From an uncultured Stenotrophomonas sp. (GTDB lineage: Bacteria; Pseudomonadota; Gammaproteobacteria; Xanthomonadales; Xanthomonadaceae): a stretch of 10,293 bases of DNA. The notes beneath the pieces are model-generated. The model saw only the letters and a program-made list of their open reading frames with translations. It was not told where the DNA came from and ran no database searches. Positions 3,837-10,293 of the stretch are shown here, piece by piece (position 1 is the first letter of the stretch; every line of letters starts with the position of its first letter). Made by a program: the position numbers and the translations under genes. Where the stretch lies: contig CAMICU010000123.1 in NCBI GenBank assembly GCA_946223375.1, positions 1-10,293 on the forward strand, given 5' to 3'.

Positions 3837-6307
3837 GCGCCCTGTCCGTTGTCGGCGAGGAAGGCCAGCAGACGCTCTTCGTCCCAGACCTCCACGCCCA
3901 GTTCATTGGCCTTGTCCAGTTTGGAACCGGCTTCGCTGCCGGCAACCACGAAACTGGTCTTCTTCGAAACGCTGCCGGCGACCTTGGCGCCCAGCGCCTC
4001 CAGCCGTGCCTTGGCATCGTCACGCCCCATCCGCGCCAGCGTGCCGGTCAGCACCACGGTCTTTCCGTCCAGCGGCCCCGCGGCCTGCGTGCCGGTGTCC
4101 GGCGTCTTCTCCAGCAGTTCCTGCAGCGCCGCGCCGGCCGCGGAGAACAGGCTGGCATTGGCGTCGTCGTTCAACCAGCCATCGAGGGCGATGGCGGTCT
4201 CCGATGGCAGCCCGGCGGTGACGAAGTTGTGCGCGCTGGTATCGCGGATCGCCTCCACCGAGCTGAAGGCCTCGGCCAGCTGCTTGGCCCGCACCGGCGT
4301 GACCTTGGGGATTTCCAGGTCCTGCAGCAGGGTGGCCAGGCTGAGGTCGGCGCGCAGCTTGGCACTGGGTGCATGGCTGTCGCTGATGCGAACACCACGC
4401 GCGAGCAGATCGTCGATGGCCTGCTGGTTGCCGGGCTGATCCATGAAGTGGCCGATCGAACGCGCCACTTCACCGCCGATGTCGGGCACCCACTTGAACA
4501 GCGGCCATGGCAGGCGACGGATCAGCGCCAGGTCACCGAACCATGCCGCCAGCGCCTTGGCCGTGCTCTCGCCGACATGCTCGATGCCCAGCGCGAACAG
4601 CAGCCGTTCCAGCTTGGTATCGCGGCTGTTGGCGATCGCCGCGACCAGGTTGTCGGCCCACTTGCTGGCGATCTTCCTGGTGTTCCATTCAAACTGCGCC
4701 GGCACCGCCAGCGCCTTCGCACGCCAGCCGGCATCGGCCGGGTCCAGCCTAAGGATGGCGTTGAGCGTGGCACCGCTGCCTTGCGGCTGCAGGTGCGGTG
4801 TCAGCTGCGATGCCAGCGCCTCAGGCGAGTCGGCATCCAGCGCCAGCTTCAGCACCAGCAGCTGGTCGCGGTCGAGCAGGTACAGGTCGGCCACGCCGCG
4901 CACGATGCCGGCATCGACCAGGGTCTCGATGTACTTGTCGCCGAGCCCGTCGATGTCCATCGCCTTGCGCGAAGCGAAGTGCGCGATCGCCTCCTTGCGC
5001 TGCGCCGGGCAGCTCAGCTCGCCGGAACAGCGCCACGCCGCAGCCCCCTCCTCGCGCACGATCTCGGCGCCGCAGACCGGGCAGGTGTGCGGCATCTGCC
5101 ACGGCGTGGTGCCTTCCGGGCGGCGCTCGACGATGACGCTGACCACTTCGGGAATCACATCACCGGCGCGACGCACGATCACCGTATCGCCGACCCGCAC
5201 GTCCAGGCGCGCGATCTGGTCGGCGTTGTGCAGCGTGGCATTGGTCACCACCACGCCGGCCACGTGCACCGGCTTCAGGCGTGCAACCGGAGTCGCCGCA
5301 CCGGTACGGCCGATCTGGATCTCGATCGCCTCCACCGTGGTGGTCTGCTCCTGCGCGGGGAACTTGTGCGCGATCGCCCAGCGCGGCGCGCGGGCGACGA
5401 AGCCCATCTCCAGCTGGCCCTCGCGGTCGTCCAGCTTGTAGACCACGCCATCGATGTCGAACGCCAGCGCGTCGCGGCGCTGGCCGATATCGCGGTAGTA
5501 GTCGAGCAGCCCGTCGGCGCCTTCGACCACCCTGCACAGGTCACTGACCGGGAACCCCCATTGCGCCAGCTGCGCCAGCGTCGCCGAATGCGTCGGCGGC
5601 AGTGTGCCATCCACCTCGCCCAACCCGTAGGCATAGAAGCTCAACGGGCGCTGCGCGCTCACCTTCGGGTCGAGCTGGCGCAGCGAACCGGCCGCGCCGT
5701 TGCGCGGGTTGGCCAGCACCTTGCCGCCATGCAGGCGCGCCTGTTCGTTGTAGCGCTCGAAGTCGGCACGCGGCATGTAGACCTCGCCCCGCACTTCCAG
5801 CACCCGCGGCCACCCCGCACCGGCCAGCCGCTGCGGGATGACCTTGATCTGCCGGAGGTTGGCGCTGACGTCCTCGCCGGTGGCACCGTCACCGCGCGTG
5901 GCGCCCTGCACGAACACGCCGTCCTCGTAACGCAGGTTGATCGCCAGCCCATCGAGCTTGGGCTCGGCCGAGAACAGCAGCCGCGGGCGGCGCAGCTTCT
6001 CGTCGATGCGGCGCACGAAATCACGCACCTCCTCGTCGCTGAAGGCATTGCCCAGCGACAGCATCGGCACCGCGTGTTCCACCTCGGCGAAGCGCGAGGA
6101 AGGCTTCCCGCCCACCTGGTGGCTGGGCGAAGCCGCATCATCCAGTTCCGGATGCGCTGCCTCCAACGCCTCCAGCTCGCGCATCAGCCGGTCGTATTCG
6201 GCATCGGGGATGAGCAGCTCATCGCGCTCATGGTAGGCGGTCGAGGCATCTGCCAGCTGCTGCCGGAGTTCGGCGATGCGCTGGGAAGCAGGAGTATGCG
6301 TGGTCAT
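3833..6307 (-). CDS. ligA: NAD-dependent DNA ligase LigA, enlarged form
   Basis: LigA seals nicks in duplex DNA during replication and repair using NAD+. The domains in order are: Ia (about 1-70), the adenylation domain with catalytic Lys117 in EPKLDG, the OB-fold (about 322-402), a zinc finger with Cys409, Cys412, Cys427 and Cys433, a helix-hairpin-helix region (about 445-735), and a C-terminal BRCT domain (about 744-824; DGKTVVLTGTL, GAKVAGSVSKKT). At 824 residues it is about 150 longer than E. coli LigA (671). The extra length lies in two places: about 57 residues after the zinc finger (roughly 477-540), and about 90 residues between HhH and BRCT (roughly 641-735) that look like a decayed copy of the preceding HhH segment. 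Catalytic residues are intact, so it should be active. The ATG at 6307 fits the family start; no Shine-Dalgarno precedes it. The stop overlaps the next gene as ATGA. Confidence 0.97.
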   Translation of the reverse strand: MTTHTPASQRIAELRQQLADASTAYHERDELLIPDAEYDRLMRELEALEAAHPELDDAASPSHQVGGKPSSRFAEVEHAVPMLSLGNAFSDEEVRDFVRRIDEKLRRPRLLFSAEPKLDGLAINLRYEDGVFVQGATRGDGATGEDVSANLRQIKVIPQRLAGAGWPRVLEVRGEVYMPRADFERYNEQARLHGGKVLANPRNGAAGSLRQLDPKVSAQRPLSFYAYGLGEVDGTLPPTHSATLAQLAQWGFPVSDLCRVVEGADGLLDYYRDIGQRRDALAFDIDGVVYKLDDREGQLEMGFVARAPRWAIAHKFPAQEQTTTVEAIEIQIGRTGAATPVARLKPVHVAGVVVTNATLHNADQIARLDVRVGDTVIVRRAGDVIPEVVSVIVERRPEGTTPWQMPHTCPVCGAEIVREEGAAAWRCSGELSCPAQRKEAIAHFASRKAMDIDGLGDKYIETLVDAGIVRGVADLYLLDRDQLLVLKLALDADSPEALASQLTPHLQPQGSGATLNAILRLDPADAGWRAKALAVPAQFEWNTRKIASKWADNLVAAIANSRDTKLERLLFALGIEHVGESTAKALAAWFGDLALIRRLPWPLFKWVPDIGGEVARSIGHFMDQPGNQQAIDDLLARGVRISDSHAPSAKLRADLSLATLLQDLEIPKVTPVRAKQLAEAFSSVEAIRDTSAHNFVTAGLPSETAIALDGWLNDDANASLFSAAGAALQELLEKTPDTGTQAAGPLDGKTVVLTGTLARMGRDDAKARLEALGAKVAGSVSKKTSFVVAGSEAGSKLDKANELGVEVWDEERLLAFLADNGQGA

Positions 6308-6313
6308 GCGGTG

Positions 6314-6319
6314 ATTTTA
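6314..6319 (-). promoter_or_regulatory. Candidate ligA -10 box for a leaderless transcript
   Basis: TAAAAT on the minus strand matches five of six positions of TATAAT and stands out in GC-rich sequence. Only 6 nt (CACCGC) separate it from the ligA ATG, so a transcript from it would start at or within a base or two of the start codon. No Shine-Dalgarno is present, as expected for a leaderless message. The -35 region is poor (TCGGCG at an 18-bp spacing), which is the main weakness. Confidence 0.35.
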
Positions 6320-6357
6320 CCCGCGTGCCCGTGCAGACGCCGAGACGCAGATTGGCC

Positions 6358-6412
6358 GCAACGGCGTTGCCCGCCGGCCTCCCCTGCGCCATGCGGACGC
6401 GGGGAAGCGGGC
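6358..6412 (-). other. Tandem stem-loops between zipA and ligA
   Basis: Two structures lie side by side. A compound hairpin pairs 6369-6374 with 6407-6412 (GCCCGC/GCGGGC) and, inside it, 6381-6384 with 6401-6404 (CCCC/GGGG) and 6386-6388 with 6398-6400, with one bulged base at 6385. Next to it, 6358-6370 is a 13-bp palindrome: GCAACG and CGTTGC around a single G. It begins 10 bp after the zipA stop codon. No T-run follows, so termination would be inefficient or Rho-assisted; it could also be an mRNA-processing or stability element. Confidence 0.4.
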
Positions 6413-6422
6413 GGCGACGCGA

Positions 6423-7160
6423 TCACCAGCGCGGTGACTTGGTCAGCGGCGGCGCCTGGTGCTGGCGGTCATAGGCACGCAGGTCGTCGCGGATATGCGC
6501 GATGCGCTGCCGGCCCAGCGCGTTGCGGCTGTCATCCAGCACCACGCCATCGAGCAGTTCGGCCATGCGCTGCACGGTCGGCAGCATCTTCTCCCAGGCA
6601 TCGAGCGCGGTCATCGGCGCCGGCAGGGTCAGGAAGAAGGCGATCGCCGGGGTTTCCATCTCGCGGATGGTGCCCATGTCGAAGCTGCCCGGCTTCATGA
6701 TGCTGGCCATCGAGAAGATCGGGCCGCGCTCGGGATGCCCTTCCATCAACCGATGGAACACATTCATGTAGCCGAAGACGAGGCCGGTCTTCTCGGCGGC
6801 GACCACGATGTCCTCGCCGCGCAGCACCTGGTCGGCACGCGCCGCCACATACAGCGAGACGATCTTGTCGAAGTCCTGGCTGGGCCGTTTGCCCAGCTCG
6901 CTGGCGCTGCCCGGCTCGACCTCCGCCAGGTCCAGCTCTGGCTGGCTGACGGCGCCGTCCTCGCCGACCGCTGCCGGCGTGCCGGCGGCGTCCTCGGCGG
7001 CGCCGAGCACCGGTTCACGGCGCGGGCCGGCCGCGGTGTCCTGGGCGTCCTTGCGCTTGCCCTGCGCCAGCCGGCGGGGCCGGCCGAAAAGGAAGATGGC
7101 TGCGATCAGCAGCAGGCCGGCAACCAGAATGCCGATGCGCAACAATGCCATGTCGGACAT
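6423..7160 (-). CDS. zipA: Cell division protein ZipA
   Basis: ZipA anchors the FtsZ ring to the inner membrane at the start of gammaproteobacterial division and helps recruit later divisome proteins. The 245-residue protein has a short periplasmic tip, one membrane segment (about 5-25), a basic stop-transfer patch (RPRR, 27-30, and KRK, 35-37), an Ala/Pro/acid-rich linker (about 40-92), and the C-terminal FtsZ-binding domain (about 96-232). That domain is recognised by FGYMNVFHR (129-137), FSMASIMKPGSF (149-160), PAIAFFLTLP (171-180) and GVVLDDSRN (205-213), all close to E. coli ZipA. The linker is shorter than in E. coli (328 residues in total). GGAG about 10 nt upstream supports the ATG at 7160 over the in-frame ATG at 7151. 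It follows smc by 47 bp and precedes ligA, an order also seen in Pseudomonas. Confidence 0.95.
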   Translation of the reverse strand: MSDMALLRIGILVAGLLLIAAIFLFGRPRRLAQGKRKDAQDTAAGPRREPVLGAAEDAAGTPAAVGEDGAVSQPELDLAEVEPGSASELGKRPSQDFDKIVSLYVAARADQVLRGEDIVVAAEKTGLVFGYMNVFHRLMEGHPERGPIFSMASIMKPGSFDMGTIREMETPAIAFFLTLPAPMTALDAWEKMLPTVQRMAELLDGVVLDDSRNALGRQRIAHIRDDLRAYDRQHQAPPLTKSPRW

Positions 7161-7170
7161 GCGTTGGTGT

Positions 7171-7174
7171 CTCC
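7171..7174 (-). promoter_or_regulatory. Ribosome binding site of zipA
   Basis: GGAG on the minus strand lies 10 nt before the ATG at 7160 and 19 nt before the alternative in-frame ATG at 7151. The nearer start is therefore preferred, although the spacing is at the long end. Confidence 0.45.
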
Positions 7175-7207
7175 GGGTGTTCGTTCAGTTGTCTAAAGGA
7201 TGGCACG

Positions 7208-10200
7208 TCACGCCGCGCCCGCCAATCGCGCCGCCTCTTCCAGGTCCACGCTGACCAGGCGGCTGACGCCCGGCTCGCGCATGGTCACCCCGGACAACTG
7301 GTAGGCCGCCTCCATCGTCGCCTTGTTGTGGCTGACGAACAGGAACTGCACCTTCTCGCTCATCTCCTTGACCATGTTGGCCAGGCGGCCGACGTTGGCC
7401 TCGTCCAGCGGCGCGTCCACCTCGTCCAGCAGGCAGAACGGCGCCGGATTGAGCTGGAAGATCGCGAACACCAGCGCCACCGCGGTCATCGCCTTCTCGC
7501 CGCCGGACAGCAGCGAGATGCTGGACACGCGCTTGCCCGGCGGCCGCGCCATGATGGTCACGCCGGTGTCGAGCAGGTCCTCGCCGGTCAGTTCCAGGTA
7601 GGCATGGCCACCGCCGAACAGGCGCGGGTACAACGCCTGCACGCCCGCATTGACGCGGTCGAAGGTGTCCTTGAAGCGGCCGCGGGTCTCGCGGTCGATC
7701 TTGCGGATCGCGTCTTCCAGGGTCTCCAGCGCGGTGGTCAGGTCCACGTTCTGCGCGTCCAGGTACTCCGAACGCTGCGAGGCCTCGCCGTACTCGTGGA
7801 TGGCGGCCAGATTGACCGGCTCCAGCCGGCGCATGCGCGCGTCGATCTGGTGCACCGCCGATTCCCAGTCGGAAAGACGCGCGTCCTCCGGCAGGGTGTT
7901 GATCACGTCCTGCAGCACGAAGCCGGCCTTCTCCACCGCCGCCGACAACTGCTCGGCACTGAGCACCAGTGCCTGCTGGTCCAGCTTGCGCTGGGAAATG
8001 CGCTCGCGCTGCGCCAGTGCCTGCTCGTCGCGCTGGTGACGGGTCTGCTCGAGCCGCCGCAGTTCCGCGTCGATGCCTTCCAGCTGCGCGCGCGCCTCGC
8101 CGAGCACGCGCTCCACGCGCACCCGTTCGCCCAGCGCGTTCTGGTGCTCGCTCTCCAGCGACTGCACCGGCGTGTCACCTTCGTCCAGCTGCGAGTGCAG
8201 CTCGCCCAGGCGCGAGTCCAGCTGCCCGCGCTGGTTGCTCATGCGCTCCAGCGCCTGGCTCAGCGACGCGATCTGGGTGCGCTGCGATTCCAGCGTCAAC
8301 GCCAGCGCATGCATGTTGTCGCGGATGCTGCGCGCGCCGTCACGGGCCAGGTCACGCGCCTCGGTCAACTGCCGACGCTCGCTCTCCAGCGCATGCCGGC
8401 TGGATTCCAGGTCGCCCATGCTGGAGACCGCGCCGTCCAGGCGGACGCGCGCCTCGGTGGCCTGCTCGCGGCTTTCCTCCAGGGTCTCCAGCAACTGCGC
8501 CAGTTCATTCTCGATGCGCTCGATGCGGATCCGCGCGGTCTCCACGCGGCCTTGCTGGCTCTGCAGCTGGCCGGCCAGCTCGGAGCCGGCGCGATGCGCC
8601 TGGTACAGCGCACGCTGTGCTTCCTCGCGGTGCTGCTCGGCGGCCAGCAGCTGCTCGCGCAGGCTGGCGAGCTGTTCAACCAGCGCGGCCTCGCGCGACT
8701 GCAGGGCTTCGATCTGCTCGCGCAGGGTGACGATCTCGCGCTCACGCAGCAGCGCACCCTGCTGCGCGGCACCGGAATGGGACACCTGCAGCCAACCCGG
8801 GCCGAGCCGCTCACCGTCGCGGGTGATGATCGCATCGCCGGCGCCCAGGCTCGGCAGCAGGGCCTGCGCGGACGCCAGATCGTCGGCCGCATGCAGGTGC
8901 ATCAGCAGGCGACGGATCGCCAGCGGCCCCTGCACCTTGCCGGCCAGCGAACTCGGCGCGAACTCGGCCGTGCCCTGCGCGGCGGAGACCAGTGCGATGC
9001 GTGCCTCGCCCAGTTCACCCAGGGCATCGACCAGGGCCTCCGGGGCATCCACCAGCACGCCTTCGATCAGCTGTCCCAGCGCGCTCTCCACGGCATTTTC
9101 CCAGCCGCGCTCCACGCTCAGGCGCTCGCCCACGCGCGCGGCCGAATCCAGCCCCCGCGCCTTCAACCAGGCCACGGCGGCGCCCTGCTCCTGGCCGAGG
9201 GCGGCCTGCTGCAGGGCCTCCAGCGAGGACAGCCGGCCGCGTGCGGCCTGCATCTGCTGGCGCACCTCGGCCAGCTCGGACTGGCTGGCCCGCTGCTGTT
9301 CCTGCTGGGTTGCGGCCGATTCCCGGCGCGCCTCGAGCTGCGCGTTGAGTTCCTCGACCGCGGTCTTCTGGGTCTCATGCTGCAGCTGCAGCTGTTCGAA
9401 CGCCTCGCTCAGCGCATCCAGGTCCAGGCCCGCACGCTCGGCACTGAGCGCCTCGCGGCGGCGGTCGGCCTCGAGGATCTGGCGATCCAGGTAGTCCACG
9501 CGGGTGCGCTCCACCTCGCCCGAGCGCGTGGCTTCGGAGGTGTTGCGATTGTGCGACTCCCAGCGATGCTGCCAGTCACCCAGCTTGGCCTCGGCCTCGC
9601 GCAGCGCCTCCTGGCGGATCTCATTTTCTTCCTGCAGCTGCTCCAGCTGCGGTTCGGCGGTCTCCACCGCCTCGCGCAGCACGATCAGCTTGGCCTCGTC
9701 GCCACTGATGTGCTGGCCCAGCTCGGACAATGCCTGGCGGGTTTCATCACGCGCCTTGTGCAGGCGTTGCGCCATCTCGCGCTGGTGCTGGATCTGCTGC
9801 TCCAGGCGCGCCAGCGTGCTGCCGACCTGGTAGACGTCGGCCTGTGCGCGGTTCAGCGCCTCGGCCGCTTCCTCGCGGCGCACCCGGCCGGTCTCGATGC
9901 CGCTTTCGGCCTCGCGCTGCTCGGCGATCAACTGCTGCAGGCGGGTTTCCTCGCGCGACAGCCCCTCGCGCAGCCCGCCGAGGCGACCTTCCAGCCCACG
10001 GTACTCCAGCGCCTTCCATTCGGCGTCCTTGACCCGCCGCTCTTCCTGCAGCGCCTGGTACTGCTCGGCCTGCCGGGCCTGCCGCTTGAGGTGCTCCAGC
10101 TGCTTGCCGATCTCCTCGCGCAGGTCGTTGAGGCGGTCCAGGTTCTCGCGGGTGTGGCGGATGCGGGTTTCGGTCTCCTTGCGGCGCTCTTTGTACTTGG

Positions 10201-10293
10201 AGATGCCGGCCGCCTCTTCCAGGTACACGCGCAGGTCCTCCGGGCGCGCCTCGATGATCTGGCTGATCATGCCCTGCTCGATGATCGAGTAGC
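7208..10293 (-). CDS. smc: Chromosome partition protein SMC (5' end missing)
   Basis: SMC is the ATPase of the bacterial condensin SMC-ScpAB, which organises and helps segregate newly replicated chromosomes. The window holds 1027 codons; the frame is open to the right edge, and by family length (about 1170) some 140 residues with the Walker A motif lie outside. Visible from the edge are YSIIEQGMISQIIEARPE and the EEAAGISKYK block, then a long Gln/Glu/Arg/Leu-rich coiled coil, a hinge (about 8756-9163; it contains ITRDGERLGPGW and ends at SGAAQQGALLRERE), a returning coiled coil, and the C-terminal ATPase head. The head has the LLSGGEKAMTA signature, Walker B CLLDEVDAPLD (the Asp codon at 7424-7426) and the FVSHNKATME switch region. 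An internal ATG at 10270 is not the start, because conserved SMC sequence continues upstream of it. ScpA and ScpB are not in the window. Confidence 0.97.
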   Translation of the reverse strand, partial: YSIIEQGMISQIIEARPEDLRVYLEEAAGISKYKERRKETETRIRHTRENLDRLNDLREEIGKQLEHLKRQARQAEQYQALQEERRVKDAEWKALEYRGLEGRLGGLREGLSREETRLQQLIAEQREAESGIETGRVRREEAAEALNRAQADVYQVGSTLARLEQQIQHQREMAQRLHKARDETRQALSELGQHISGDEAKLIVLREAVETAEPQLEQLQEENEIRQEALREAEAKLGDWQHRWESHNRNTSEATRSGEVERTRVDYLDRQILEADRRREALSAERAGLDLDALSEAFEQLQLQHETQKTAVEELNAQLEARRESAATQQEQQRASQSELAEVRQQMQAARGRLSSLEALQQAALGQEQGAAVAWLKARGLDSAARVGERLSVERGWENAVESALGQLIEGVLVDAPEALVDALGELGEARIALVSAAQGTAEFAPSSLAGKVQGPLAIRRLLMHLHAADDLASAQALLPSLGAGDAIITRDGERLGPGWLQVSHSGAAQQGALLREREIVTLREQIEALQSREAALVEQLASLREQLLAAEQHREEAQRALYQAHRAGSELAGQLQSQQGRVETARIRIERIENELAQLLETLEESREQATEARVRLDGAVSSMGDLESSRHALESERRQLTEARDLARDGARSIRDNMHALALTLESQRTQIASLSQALERMSNQRGQLDSRLGELHSQLDEGDTPVQSLESEHQNALGERVRVERVLGEARAQLEGIDAELRRLEQTRHQRDEQALAQRERISQRKLDQQALVLSAEQLSAAVEKAGFVLQDVINTLPEDARLSDWESAVHQIDARMRRLEPVNLAAIHEYGEASQRSEYLDAQNVDLTTALETLEDAIRKIDRETRGRFKDTFDRVNAGVQALYPRLFGGGHAYLELTGEDLLDTGVTIMARPPGKRVSSISLLSGGEKAMTAVALVFAIFQLNPAPFCLLDEVDAPLDEANVGRLANMVKEMSEKVQFLFVSHNKATMEAAYQLSGVTMREPGVSRLVSVDLEEAARLAGAA

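Noticed and set aside
3815..6700. A 961-codon open frame on the plus strand
   Set aside because: It is the antisense shadow of ligA and part of zipA. Its composition (Arg, His, Gln, Ala, Gly) and lack of motifs are typical of such shadows, while the minus strand encodes complete LigA.
8073..9494. A 473-codon Ser/Arg/Ala/Cys-rich open frame on the plus strand
   Set aside because: It lies opposite the coiled-coil part of smc; the Gln/Glu/Leu codons of the coiled coil read as Ser/Arg/Cys-rich nonsense on the other strand.
1..10293. tRNA or rRNA genes, CRISPR arrays, insertion sequences, phage genes, attachment sites
   Set aside because: Reading both strands gave no repeat-spacer pattern, transposase, integrase, terminal inverted repeats with target duplications, or tRNA-like cloverleaf. 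The window is nearly filled by housekeeping genes in one direction.

Overview
The window is a compact stretch of GC-rich bacterial chromosome in which every recognisable gene lies on the minus strand. Read in the direction of transcription (right to left) the order is smc (5' end cut by the window edge) - zipA - ligA - GNAT acetyltransferase - epmA - DUF3011 secreted protein - mtnA - gyrA (only the first 12 codons). The organism is most likely a gammaproteobacterium of the Xanthomonadaceae (Stenotrophomonas, Xanthomonas, Pseudoxanthomonas or a relative). The reasons are the gene order, an oversized LigA of 824 residues with two insertions that I associate with this family, a multi-repeat DUF3011 protein, and the sequence character of MtnA, GyrA and ZipA. 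I cannot fix the genus from sequence alone.

Right part (about 3833-10293): chromosome maintenance and division. smc (condensin ATPase), zipA (membrane anchor of the FtsZ ring) and ligA (NAD-dependent DNA ligase) follow one another. The smc-zipA gap is 47 bp. The zipA-ligA gap is 115 bp and holds stem-loops and a good -10 box only 6 nt before the ligA start codon. The smc-zipA-ligA order is also known from Pseudomonas.

Middle part (2413-3836): ligA, a GNAT-family acetyltransferase and epmA (EF-P lysyl-lysine ligase) are joined by two successive ATGA overlaps, so they are probably one translationally coupled unit. After epmA comes a 158-bp gap and then a gene for a secreted protein with three DUF3011 repeats.

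Left part (1-1527): mtnA (methionine salvage) is followed by a 426-bp non-coding stretch and then gyrA. About 270 bp of this gap (190-462) is extremely GC-rich and seems empty of genes. The AT-richer 100-190 part probably holds the gyrA promoter, and the presumed gyrA leader contains a long hairpin (67-100).

The window is mostly housekeeping sequence, and I see no mobile element, CRISPR, RNA gene, defence system or biosynthetic cluster. The points most worth a second look are a decayed internal duplication of the helix-hairpin-helix segment in LigA, the gyrA leader hairpin, a possible leaderless ligA promoter, and the acetyltransferase locked between ligA and epmA.
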